Below, one piece after another: positions 1-10,852 of a stretch of 64,000 bases of DNA. The stretch is taken from contig QXCR01000079.1 of the NCBI GenBank assembly GCA_004380135.1, positions 1 to 64,000 of the forward strand, in the 5' to 3' direction. The DNA comes from Stemphylium vesicarium. Its lineage: Eukaryota > Ascomycota > Dothideomycetes > Pleosporales > Pleosporaceae. Numbering within the stretch: the first letter of the stretch is position 1; each line of letters opens with the position of its first letter. The position numbers were made by a program, and so were the translations under genes. Under the pieces are notes generated by a model. It made no database searches. It was not told where the DNA came from and saw only the letters and a list, made by a program, of their open reading frames with translations.

Positions 1-201
1 CGGCCAACTGAACGACGCTGGCGATGGCTCCTAGCTCCGCCATAATCGAGGCCGTGATCTGGTATCCTGTAACGGGAAATCCTCGGGCGTACTGAGGGGA
101 GAATGCGTCACTTTCCCAGGGATTTCCCGTTACAGGATACCAGATCACGGCCTCGATTATGGCGGAGCTAGGAGCCATCGCCAGCGTCGTTCAGTTGGCC
201 G
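1..201. repeat. Perfect 82-bp inverted repeat (fold-back)
   Basis: Bases 1-82 are the exact reverse complement of 120-201, separated by a 37-nt unpaired spacer (83-119). The right arm contains the ATG at 159 and the first 14 codons of the PigL_N-type gene, so the left arm is an inverted copy of that gene's promoter and start. Because base 1 lies within the left arm, the repeat may continue outside the window. It could be a real inverted duplication or a fold-back/chimeric join at a contig end; the sequence alone does not decide. Confidence 0.95.
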
Positions 202-3024
202 ACATAGCCTTGCGCACTAGCGGCGAAGTTTGCAAGTTTCTGGGCGCGTACAAGAGCACTGACCGAGATGTAAAGGTGTTGCGCGACGGGAAGTTTTATC
301 CGATATTACACTCTAAGATCGTACCGACGATACCAGTCCTACGCGACGTCGAGTCAAATGTACAAAACCTGCGGAGATACGTCATTCAGTTTCGAAAGTC
401 CAAGAACGCGATAGATGAGTTCGAGAACCTTTCTGAGACTATCATCGGCGCGCTGCAAGGATATGACGATGATATGCTAGCTGCCAAACGATTGCTGCCC
501 GACAAGCCGATGGAAAAATTCAAAGAAAAGGTGCATTGGGTTCTCAAGAAGCGCGAGGCGCAAGAGCTCGTGGAGCGGGTGGCGCATCGCAACTCGAGCC
601 TGGCAACCGCCCTCGAGATTACCGGAAAGCAAGTCGCGTTCTGTTTTCCACAATCATTACTGACCATTTGAAGACTACATAGTTTGCGCATACGACAAGA
701 CACCCAAAGAATCCTTCAAAGTCAGACCGCTTCCAATGCCTCTGCATCGAAAAGATTCGATACACTGGATTCAAGCATACGCGCACAGGACCACATGCAT
801 GCTCAGATGCTGAGCCAGTCTCGTACGATTAGTAGAGAAATCCGGGTTTATGCACTTCATCCAGCGACGAACACAACACCGTCATGCGCGGTATCTCCCA
901 GCAGTCAACCCTCTTGAGAAAAGAATTCGAGCAGATCGAACAACACAACACGCACCTCTGTCAGAGTCTAGACGAGTCTAAGAACACATTACAAGATTTT
1001 CAGTCAACTACCGTCTCGGGGTTCCAGGGGTTTCAGCAATCCGCAAATGACATAGCTCTCGATATCAAAGAAATCCGGACACAAACTACGTTCACTGCCT
1101 CTAGTGTAGATATGATGGCCAGGGTATTTAGGGAAGAGTTTCGCACAACACTGAGGCCTGTCATCGAGCAAACTTCTATTGTGATGGGTCAGCGACTGGA
1201 GAGCAAACTAGAAAACAGGGAGACGATGGTTGCGAATGTATGTATGGACCTTGGCCGCGGCAGCTCTAGGGCGGCTGATGTCACCGACACCGACAATACC
1301 ACACGAATCGTGGGAAATTCTCGAGAAGTGAAGGCCGCGTGCCTTTAGAAGCTGATTTCACAGCATTACGTGATCAAAACCTATTCCGACTCCTGGGTGA
1401 AGAATTGGAGGATTGGTACTCTATACGTCGAGGTCGTGCGCACAAATCGTCGTCTGGGTGGTTCTGCTCAGTGTGATTCGTCTTGGTCAATATGTATACG
1501 CTTCCTACCAAAATACGTCACAATGCTTCCCGGTGTTTCTGTCTATTACAGCACGACTCCTACAGAAAATGGATTTTATCAAATGGCTCCAATGATAAAG
1601 CCATCTCCTACCGTTCAGGACGACTATCCAATATACGACATAATCGCAGATGGGAATGTTGACTTGGTCTGAGGGATGCTTGAAACGGGAATGGGTAGTA
1701 TTGACATGCGCACGGAATCTGGCAGAACTTTGCTCCACGTAAGTAAACTTTCATATCAATCGTCTCGTACATACAAACACACCTGGGCAGTGACTGTTCG
1801 TATGACGTGTCGGCGCCATGTAGTCATCATGAAATTGCGATAAGCCGTTCGTTGGAGACTGAAAGTACTGACTGATCTTATGTAACCACGTGACCAGGGT
1901 CACATGATTTGCTATTGTAGCAGGCACTTACCTCTGAGCCGGAAGCTCCGGAAACAGAGAACACACACGACAACAGATAGCAATACAATCTTTGATCCGC
2001 AGCCTCCACCCGACACTGCTCACGCAGTTACATCTTACTTTAGCATGCTGTCAAGACTGGTAGCATGTGCAAATTCCTTGTTTCCCAAGGCCTCGCCTGG
2101 GATATGCCGGATTGGTAAGTATTCCTGGCATACTACCATGGGTCTCTATGGGATGCTCACTAATTATAGCTATGACTTCACATCTCAACAAGAAGCGATC
2201 GTTTACCTGTTCCAGAACCCACCCAGTTGGATAGGGAGGCAAACGAATATCCTGAACATCTGCAATACCTCTCAAGATAGCATCTGGGGTTATAATCTTT
2301 TCGTTGAACCCGCCTACAAAGTATTCACGACCGACGGACCCTTCAACTGAGTGACTTATATCTATGGGTCAAGGCATGTGGGAACTCGTTCCAGTGTATC
2401 GAAGACGCATTTTGGTTGGATGCTGCTTTCAAGGTTACATTGAATATTTTGGATCGTTATGGTGTACTTTTCGATTTGTTCGAGGACATCATCCGCCCCA
2501 ATTCAAGGTACATTCTTTTTGAGTTGGAAGAAGGACTGGATGGTCCAATTACTATGCCACCACTCCTATCGGTCTTAATGGCTTTGGAAGAATGGAGAAA
2601 TCGCGCTCAAAGTGGCTCAATGTCCTCAGGCGTCACCATCGAGAGTAATCATGAGCAGCCGGGACTGGTTGAACCCCCGATCAAGACAACGGGAGAGATC
2701 ATTGCGCAATTCGTAGAAGGGGATGACATCTTTTGGCAACCGTCCCCAATGTTTGAAGTGGGGGAAGAGATTGAAGAAGATATGGAGCGAATTTGGTGGA
2801 AGATTGCACGCTCGGAAGGGTTCGAAATGGAGTGGAAGGAGGGACTCAGACATTGCGGCCTAGAGCCTGATCATGTCTACTGGGAAGGCGAAAGACGTAA
2901 CAAAGAAGAAGCCAGATTTCTGAGAACCAAGAGATCTGGATGTGACGAGAGCGTTCTCAGGCTTCCATCAGTTGAAGGTCTTCGACTTCGTCGTCCCAGC
3001 TGTGTCATATCAGCGGGAGAATAG
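159..3024 (+). pseudogene. PigL_N/STAND-type N-terminal domain protein, interrupted
   Basis: The 170 codons from the ATG at 159 begin with the hydrophobic start MAELGAIASVVQLADIAL and run to an ALEITGK motif, the pattern of the fungal N-terminal domain found on STAND and ankyrin proteins (PigL_N type). Downstream pieces in other frames continue the family pattern: about 684-840 (DTLDSS, MLSQSR), 884-1348 (a helical, coiled-coil-like stretch), a short ankyrin-like phrase near 1700-1740 (RTESGRTLLHV) and a C-terminal block at 2308-3024. Some joins could be introns (about 625-690, and a GTAAGT at 1740), but joins near 840-885 and 2320-2345 change frame without a convincing splice pair. It is either a many-exon gene that I cannot resolve or a decaying copy. 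Family members are thought to act in non-self recognition; that role is inferred here. Confidence 0.45.
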
Positions 3025-3278
3025 CTCAGCCAAAGAGGTTGCAACGCGCACGTCGACACAATATCCTGGCAATAGATGCAAAGGAAAGCACATGACTGCA
3101 GGATCAGAGCAACCTCTTCAAAAATTTGGCTCATTCTGAGACAAGTATAATATGGTGACGATCCCAGTATAGCATCACGACTAATGTCGAGTTCCCCTCA
3201 GCATACCGTAATTGGCTTGATGAGGAGTCATTCAATTGCTAAAATCGGTATTACGCATCAAGAATCATTTGAACAGGG

Positions 3279-4406
3279 TCAAGCAGCGATCTTGATGACA
3301 GCCCGTCCAGCAAGCTTCCCGGCATCCATATCCGCGCAGAACCGATCGATATCTTCCAATCCGCCATGTGTCAAAATTGGATGTACCAGTCCTCGTGCCG
3401 TGAAGTCAAGCGCCTGAGAAACACGTTAGCCAATACCCCCAAAAAACCACTTCAACGGCATGAAACATACCTCCTCAACATCCTTTAGCGTACCGACTAC
3501 ACTACCGACGATATTCAACTTCTTCAAACACATCAAGATGGGCGAGGCACCCGCGACGATAGTCGGATCCTTTGGCAGCCCCACGCAGACCATGGTGCCG
3601 TTCGGCCTGAGCAGATGAGGCGCTTGTTCGTATCCCGCCTTAGTTGCAGAAAAGACGATAACGCCGTGAGCGCCATATGTTGTGATCTTCATAATCTCCG
3701 ACGCAATATCAGAGCACGTGGTGAAGTCGATGAACTTCTCAGCGCCCAGCTTGAGGCACAAATCGCGTTTCTCGTCGCCGCCGTCGACGGCAATGACGCG
3801 CATGCCCATGTGCTTGGCGTATTGCACACCAAAGTGGCCGAGGCCGCCGCCTGCACCCGGAATGACGATCCATTGTCCAGGAAGCACTTTGCTTCTTTTG
3901 CAGGCGGTGTAGGCTGTGACGCCACCGCACATGATGGGGCCAGCTTCTTCATCTTTGACGCCGTCGGGGAGCTTGGTCGCGTACCGCGCATCTGTCAAAC
4001 AGTATTCTTGGAACGTGCCGGCGATTGTGAAGCCGCTGTTGAGTTGCTTGGGGCAGGCGCATTCGTCTTGGCCGTTTGTGCAGAACTCGCATTTGCGGCA
4101 GACGGACGCGATCCACTTGACACCTGCGCGATTGCCAACCTGCCATAGGTCCTGAACGTTTGAGCCGACTGCTACTACGTTGCCGGCCCCTTCGTGGCCT
4201 GCGATGCCGTTGGTGCAGTCGGCCATCCTGAAGGACCATTCATCGTGAAGCAGAGATTTGTCCGAGGCGCAGAGACCGCTGTAGTTGATCTTGACAAGGA
4301 TTTGATCTGGCGAGGGTTCTGGGACCGCAATTTCCTTGATGGCGATGGTGGCACTGTCGCCAGAGCCTTGCTTGATGGCCGCTTTCTGGGTCTTAGGTAG
4401 CTCCAT
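3279..4406 (-). CDS. Zinc-binding alcohol dehydrogenase (Adh1 type)
   Basis: Medium-chain zinc alcohol dehydrogenase, expected to interconvert alcohols and aldehydes with NAD(H) in the cytosol. Two exons, 3471-4406 and 3279-3413, are joined over a 57-nt GT-AG intron to give 356 residues, the normal family length. Visible are the catalytic zinc site (GLCASDKS and GHEGAG), the four-cysteine structural zinc loop (CRKCEFCTNGQDEC) and a dinucleotide-binding GAGGGLGH followed by VDGGDEK. I chose the ATG at 4406 (MELPKTQKAA) because it matches the usual short Adh N-terminus; an upstream in-frame stretch to 4445 has no better start. The second exon supplies the C-terminal VIKIAA tail, so stopping at the first exon would truncate the enzyme. 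The preferred substrate cannot be read from sequence. The gene is divergent from nothing close: 808 bp separate it from MET2. Confidence 0.9.
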
Positions 4407-5214
4407 CGTGGGAACACTGCAGCTATGGGAAAAGAAGATGTACAAAGAGAAGAGTTGTTTTGGATAGGAGAGACTGGGGGTAAGTAAGTTGATTCTGTTA
4501 AGCTAAAACATCTCCCACTATCCAGGCTGCTGATCTTTATAGCGATTGCTATGGTGGCCTTGCATAACCCATGTGCGGGGTTCGCTACGCATGCCTCATG
4601 CGTAGCTTTTCATGAGAAAGCACTAGTGCTATGTTCGTACAAAGTTTAGAGGCACTAATGCTTTGATAGGACGGACGATCATCAGAGCCTCCGTTTGGAG
4701 CGAGTGCGTCTTGCCGTGAGCAGCGGCCGAGAGACTCGTGATCACGCGGCACCGTAATCCGGGAGGGTGGTTCGGATGCAGCACGCTTGTTTGGGAGTAC
4801 GTGAACATCATCTTCAGCAGTCAGGATCCGAGGTTGAGAGGCCGTGACTGATGCAGTGGACTACCAAGATCCCAATGTCAAACGCGGGGTTATTGCACGT
4901 GATGGTTCGGCGATGGTTCGGCTAAGGCAACGTGTGCATCGGATGTGTTATGCTCACCAACTTGGCTGGCGAGGTTGGGTACCTTGGCGCCACATATGAC
5001 TAGACAAATGTCTTGTGTATGCACTTCTCGATTTTCGTCCTTAATTGTATTTGCACCGGTGGTAATAACGAGGGGTTGAACCTCAGCTCTCATCTCGAAG
5101 AGCGTATCGTAATCGTACAGCTTTCTTTCAAGCGCATGCCGAATTCTGCACACCATCCGATGCAGTTTTCCCGGTCTCCCGAAACGCCACGCTAAATTCC
5201 ACGATGTCTATCAT
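4407..5214. other. Intergenic, Adh promoter side
   Basis: This 808-bp stretch lies between the Adh start and the MET2 stop. It should hold the Adh promoter and the MET2 3' region. The only structure I see is a 10-bp-arm palindrome at 4584-4606. Open frames are short and without recognisable motifs. Confidence 0.5.
4584..4606. promoter_or_regulatory. 10-bp palindrome upstream of Adh
   Basis: GCTACGCATG and CATGCGTAGC form perfect inverted arms around a CCT spacer, about 180 bp upstream of the Adh ATG. Dyads of this size can be binding sites for dimeric regulators, but no known consensus is recognised. Confidence 0.35.
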
Positions 5215-7035
5215 CTACCATGCAGTGATATCGTCGACCTCGGCCTCACCGAACGTGCTGGTCTTGGTTGCAGTCATTCCAGAGTCAGCATTGGCTGTAT
5301 CCAGAGGAGCTCTGTTCATGATCCCCGGAAGCTCAACATTCATAAACTTAAGCAGATGCGTATTCACTTGCTCGAACTCTAGCAGGAAAGCGTCGTGACC
5401 ATCGGGGGAGTCGATGGTCTTCAGCGTAGCATTCGGGATGTAGGCAGCTAGCTCTTGTTGTTCTGCGAAAGTGAAAAGGCCGTCTGACTGTATGCCGAGG
5501 ACAAGAGTGGGCTGCTCGATCAACGAAAGCGCATGGTGAAGGGCCGATACCGGATCCAAAGTCTCAGGAGATTCTCCCTCGGGGTAGCGATAGCGGGAAA
5601 CGTCGTGCGTATCTAATTTCCTAGTGATTGCGATGTAACAGTTGGCATCGAAACGCTTGATGAACTTATCGCCCTGGTAGCGGAGGTAAGACTGTGCCGA
5701 GAAGTAGTGCGGCGCGAGAGGTTTAGAGGAGCGGGGGAATTGGCTGTTGCTACTTGTGGAGCCTGTCCTTTGGAGGGGCGGCGTGGAGGAGTTCGATGCA
5801 TCGTGAAATTCGAGATCGGCATGTGATTGCGTAGACCCTTGTATGCCAGTGCTGCTGTTTGTTCTCGACATGAGGCGCGGCGATCCAGCATTCTTGTGTC
5901 CATGGTTGTGAATCGCCCAGTGCTCGTGCGAGGGGTTTGATGGGGTAGTCGGTCGCGGTACAGTATTGATACTCTGTTTCTTGGAAAGATCAGGGGTGTT
6001 ACGTCCAAACCTTGACTCGAACGAGTCGCGACTTCGATATGTCAACAAGGCAGACATGCGCGCCGCACCAAGGCCAGTAGATGGTGGGTCTTCGTACGAG
6101 TAGTAGCCATCGTCGTACTTGGGGTCGCTGTAGATGCTTTGTCGTTGCGCCTCACCCCAGCTGATGCCCCAAGCACTATAGCGAGCGGACGTGGCAATCG
6201 GTATGATAGTCTTGACATAGTCTTTTCCAAAGTAGGCAAACTCAAGGACAAGCATGCCGCCCATGGAGCCTCCAATTACTGCAGCGATCTGCTTCACGCC
6301 GAGGTCGTCTAAGAGGAGCTTGAAGATACTGTTCTAGTTAGCAACGTCTAAGTATAGTCATACTGATCTGTACAACTCACTTGACATCATCCCTCACCGT
6401 TGTCAACGGGAACTCGGGTCCGTACGGGCCAAGCGACGCATCGCCATCCTTTGCTGTGACAGGGCTAGCGCTTCCATATGGGCTTCCCAGACTATTCATG
6501 CACACTACGAAGAATCGTGAGATGTCGAATGCTTTCCCAGGTCCTCCTAGTAACGGTCCCCACCAATCTCCGACGTCAGCGCTGCCCGTCAGCGCGTGAC
6601 AGATTACCATGGCATTGTCCCCGCCGGGAGCTAGTGTACCGTAGGTTTTGTATGCAACGCTGACATTCTGTAGCACGACGCCGGATTCGAGGGTGACTTC
6701 GGGTATTATGGCGATGGTTTGGTCGGGAATGAGTTTGGAGTAAGGATTCTCGGGTTGCGACGACACTGTCCCTATTCAGATGTCAGTTGCGATAGTATTG
6801 GTGAGTTTCGATAGCAATGACTCCGTGTTGATCTATTGTCTCTGCTCGAAGTAGATGCCTAAAGCAGAAGATATCTGCCCTGTTTGCTTGTACTGCCCCG
6901 ACTCGTTCCATGCTTCCGTCACACAATAAAATCTTGGGCGCAGAATGTTTGCGACAAGCGAAATAAGTTTGGAGACGACTTACTGTATTTCCTGGACCCA
7001 TTGGCGGCTTGGTTGCTTGCTCCTGACGAAGCCAT
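5215..7035 (-). CDS. MET2: Homoserine O-acetyltransferase
   Basis: Transfers acetyl from acetyl-CoA to homoserine, the entry step to fungal methionine and cysteine synthesis. Three exons, 6984-7035, 6381-6771 and 5215-6328, are separated by introns of 212 and 52 nt and give 518 residues. The first exon supplies MASSGASNQAANGSRKY before the conserved NPYSKLIPDQT. The alpha/beta-hydrolase fold is clear: the CHALTGSADV oxyanion region, the nucleophile serine in GGSMGGM (about residue 168), an aspartate in LGIQSDGLF and the histidine in DGHDAFLLE (about residue 458). Between roughly residues 250 and 360 there is a serine/proline/asparagine-rich low-complexity insert that interrupts the fold and makes the protein longer than bacterial MetX. 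The start at 7035 depends on the first intron being real; its donor is a good GTAAGT. Confidence 0.93.
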
Positions 7036-7826
7036 ATCTATGGTGCTTTCAAGTCGTAGATGAGTGAGTGTAGAGCCTGTAAGGCAGGTGGGGGCGTCCA
7101 GATCACATTGCGGGGAGTCATTCTTCTGGTGTTGATGCTCGCAATCGGCCGCTAGACGAGGGATTTGACGTCTTGGCGATGACGTGCTTCCTCCGATTCG
7201 CTAATGACCCAGGGGCCCCAGGTCCACTTGACTCCGACACCAAACGTCCCCAACCCCAGTCCGCCCCTACAAACTGTGGCGTTGGATTCTCGTGTTCTAT
7301 CTGCCACGGCTTGTTAACTTCTCTGGGTCGTCACCAATCTTGATCCCGCTGGCTCCATTGGCGTGTAGGACGCCATCACACCGACAAAGCGTCTGTATCA
7401 CGACCAATCCTCAAGACGTCGCCATTAGACCGGACTTATGTGATGTTTGCTGCAGCGACACTTGCCCTGCGTCCCCACTTGGTTCTGGGCTTTTGCTAGA
7501 TTAGGCTGCGCCAGTCACCTCATGGAAAGACTATACCATTTTCTCACGAACAAGATGGTAAGGTCACAAATTGCATCCGCTGAAGCACTTGCCGGTCTAT
7601 CACACTTGAGCAGAGTCGGCAAGATCCGTGAGCAAATGGTACGATCGTGATTAACTGTCTCACGCGTTACGAGGATTGACTTCGCTTCCGTGCGTTAGAT
7701 GCAAACCTCAAGGCAACGCCGACAATGTCACAGTACTTTTTCCGAGATGGGCTAGGTGAGTCATGTTACTCGTACGTCTCAGAAGCTTAAAAGAGAATAT
7801 GTTCACGCCATTAACACGGTCATGTC
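7036..7826. other. Intergenic between MET2 and unknown gene
   Basis: This 791-bp stretch is the shared upstream region of MET2 (-) and the unknown protein starting at 7827 or 8046 (+). Short open frames on the plus strand (7292-7650) show no family motif. No repeat was seen. Confidence 0.5.
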
Positions 7827-8546
7827 ATGCGATTCGAAAAGAACGGCTTCCGTTTCCACAACATGGAAACCCCTTCACATGGGTCTTGGGACACAGCTCA
7901 TGCTATTTCCAATTTACCGAATGTCGGCCAACGTCTTTCTACTTCGAACACCCGCTCAACAGACACCGGAGAGACCAAGAAGTTTGCGCGTTCTAGTCCA
8001 CCGTTGCGTTTACACTGCCTTAGTTCAAACCACCAAAGCGAAACCATGTCAACCGCATTCGACATAATGGCAACATCGGAGGATTCATCCAGATTTAGCC
8101 TACCGCCTCTTAGAGATTCCATCTGGAACGACTCAAGTCATACTGGGTTCATGCCACCAGCAACAGCAGGATATTCGCGCTGTAACACGATGTATCTGGA
8201 ACCAAATGCGCCTATTACCCACACTCGAGCTCACAATCAGAAGGTGGAGTCCGAAGATTTAGTCAGTGGGGCGTGGCTAGGCGGGCAAACTCATGGCGGC
8301 GCTGCCAGACCCAAACGAAGCCGAATTGCACTCGTCCAAGAGGAGGAAATGAATAACTTCCGCGAAGATCGGGCAGGTACCCCTCATATCAGCGAGCTTC
8401 TAGTTGAAGACGACATGGTCGAGATTTTGAGTGCTGAAGAGCTGGGCATGGAGCATGCGTTTCATGCAGTGGCGGAAGCCAGGCATCAGAATGAGGCTAT
8501 GCTCAGCTCAAATCTTCGATGTCAGGGGACTTTTAGAGGTCTCTGA
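7827..8546 (+). CDS. Unknown protein, about 166-239 aa
   Basis: I do not recognise this protein. A single open frame runs from the ATG at 7827 to a stop at 8546 (239 residues). A second in-frame ATG at 8046, in the good context AAACCATGTC, gives 166 residues (start MSTAFDIMATSED) and is the likelier start. The product is hydrophilic and serine-rich, with an acidic C-terminal half (VEDDMVEILSAEELG) and a basic patch ARPKRSR that could be a nuclear localisation signal. There are no cysteine pairs, membrane segments or signal peptide. It is divergent from MET2 and tandem with CEM1. Coding status rests on length and composition only. Confidence 0.5.
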   Translation: MRFEKNGFRFHNMETPSHGSWDTAHAISNLPNVGQRLSTSNTRSTDTGETKKFARSSPPLRLHCLSSNHQSETMSTAFDIMATSEDSSRFSLPPLRDSIWNDSSHTGFMPPATAGYSRCNTMYLEPNAPITHTRAHNQKVESEDLVSGAWLGGQTHGGAARPKRSRIALVQEEEMNNFREDRAGTPHISELLVEDDMVEILSAEELGMEHAFHAVAEARHQNEAMLSSNLRCQGTFRGL

Positions 8547-8935
8547 TTATCTGTCGTAGGCCTGAATACAACCGGCATATAGATATAGATTTGTTTTACA
8601 TCCGTAATAGACGAGGGCATTACGCTTTTTCCTGGCATTGCATCGATCTCAAGTCGAAGCTCTCTCTTAAGGACAATTGTTCAGCTTGACTCGGGCACCA
8701 GTATCGGATGGTGTTCATGTACAGAGCTCTGTGGTTTCCGTTATGTGTAAATGATTTTTGGAGCATATGCGTTTGCTATTCTGACTTCCTCCCGAGGCCA
8801 AAAGAGATGTCAAACCGGGGTGTGGAGCACACACATTGCGCTAATGCGCCACATGTGGCTGGTATCAGACTAGCTTCTTCCCAGCTCCTACGCGCGTGCG
8901 ATCCTCATAGCACCAACAATCGTAACTGAAATGCG
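8547..8935. other. Intergenic upstream of CEM1
   Basis: This 389-bp stretch holds the 3' end of the unknown gene and the CEM1 promoter. Nothing else is recognised. Confidence 0.5.
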
Positions 8936-10570
8936 ATGCGAAGGGTAGTAGTAACAGGCTTGGGGCTTGTCACGCCTCTCGGACTAGGTAACGCGTCTCG
9001 CGACGACTTCCAGTCTGCGTCTGCTGACATTCCAGGTGTTCGCCAAACATGGAGGCGTCTGATTGACGGACATTGCGGCATCACTTCCATCAAAGACCGG
9101 AGCCCTGAATTCGCTTTGCTTCCAAGTCAGGTCGCTGGAATCGTTCCTGAGGGAACCAAAAATGACGCGAAATGGGATCCAAAAGAGCATTTGAGCCCTA
9201 CTGTATGCGCCGCACAGACTTTCAAACACCCACCGCACGATCACTAATATGGAGGCAGGACGAACGTCGCATGGCACGTTTTGCTCAATATGCAATGGTC
9301 GCATCTGATGAAGCTTTGAAAGATGCTGGATGGTGTCCGAAGGAAGAGGCGGACCTTGAGGCTACCGTATGAACTTCAACGTGCTCGCGCGCATTCTTGC
9401 TCACATCATCCCAGGGCGTCTACATGGGCTCCGGTATCGGTAGCTTGGATGATGTCTACGACACCACAGTTGCGTATGAGAAAGGTGTACGTTAGAAGAG
9501 GTCTCTGAACAGATACCGATCTGACATTCGTAGGGCTACCGGAAGGTCTCGCCACTCTTTGTACCACGGTTGTTAATCAACCTCGCTGCAGGGCACATCT
9601 CCATGCGCTACGGCTTCAAGGTAGCCACATTTTTCTGATTGTGTCGTCCACATACTAATGTCATAAGGGACCGAATCATGCAGCGACGACAGCATGTACT
9701 ACTGGTGCGCACAGCATCGGGGACGCGTCTCGGCTGATCCAATTTGGCGATGCAAACGTGATGATTGCTGGCGGGGCCGAATCATGTATTCACCCTCTCG
9801 CTATCTCAGGTTTCGCCAGAGCCAGAAGCCTGGCGACCAAATTCAACGATCGTCCCACCGAAGCTAGTCGGCCATTCGATAGGCAACGAGACGGCTTCGT
9901 CATTGGTGAAGGAGCTGGTGTCGTGATTCTCGAGGTAAGTGCTTTGAGCCCGGTCACGTACATAGCTAACGAGCATAGGAGCTCGAGCATGCAAAGAGGA
10001 GAGGTGCACGGATATACGCTGAAATCGCTGGCTACGGACTGTCTAGCGATGCGCACCATATGACGGCGCCCCGAGAGGATGGTCAAGGTCCACGACTCGC
10101 CATGAAGCACGCCCTACGACACGCTTGTATCAAGCCTAGTGCTGTCGACTATGTCAATGCCCACGCCACAAGCACCCCGTTGGGAGACGCAGCGGAGAAT
10201 AGGGCCATCAAAGAGCTTTTGCTCGGAGAAGAAGGGAAGAGCAAGGCATCTGAGGTCAATATCAGCAGTACAAAGGGCGCGATTGGCCACCTTCTCGGCG
10301 CTGCAGGGAGCGTGGAAGCCATCTTCGCTGTGCTGGGGATGCATCATGTGAGTCAACCCTATTTATGATGGATCTGATGACTGCCATACTAACAACTAGC
10401 AGAACACTCTTCCGCCGACTCTCAACCTAGCAAATCCAGGCGACCCAGCTGATGACTTTGACTGCAATTATGTCGCTAACGCGGCCCAGAGACACGATGT
10501 TAAAGTTGCGCTCTCAAACAGCTTTGGGTTTGGTGGCACCAACGCTTCACTGTGCTTCCGCAAGATATAG
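8936..10570 (+). CDS. CEM1: Mitochondrial 3-oxoacyl-ACP synthase
   Basis: Beta-ketoacyl-ACP synthase of mitochondrial type II fatty-acid synthesis, condensing malonyl-ACP with the growing acyl chain; this pathway supplies octanoyl-ACP for lipoate. Eight exons (8936-8987, 9036-9202, 9259-9366, 9415-9486, 9534-9620, 9668-9934, 9979-10347, 10403-10570) with introns of 44-56 nt give 429 residues, the KAS II length. The N-terminus RRVVVTGLGLVTPLG is classic. Catalytic residues are Cys172 (TTACTTGAHS), His313 (NAHATSTPLGD) and His355 (IGHLLGAAG), with spacing as in bacterial FabF; the C-terminus has SNSFGFGGTNAS. No long targeting peptide precedes the core, so import may use an internal or short signal. 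It lies head-to-tail with the NiCoT gene 282 bp downstream. It is a free-standing synthase, not a polyketide synthase module. Confidence 0.93.
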
Positions 10571-10852
10571 CTCTGACATAGTGTCACAAAATGATGTTTT
10601 CGAAAATATCAGCATGCCGGCGGCTGACTACGTCCGATTTGCGGTAATTAGTGCATCATAATGCTAATTACCCCGCTGAACTTCGCGATAACAGCTACGA
10701 GCCCCACCTTGCGCAGTTGCATCCCACGGTGCGTCGGCAGGTGCCGCGACTGTTATTCATTCTTTGTCGTCCAAACTTTCAATCCTTCTTTTCGCTTTGA
10801 TCATCTTTCTTGTTCATGGTATATCGCTTGTTGCATCGCTCTGAACGCGCAG

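Noticed and set aside
8936..10570. Polyketide synthase or secondary-metabolite cluster
   Set aside because: The synthase is single-domain KAS II of mitochondrial type, and neighbours are not tailoring enzymes.
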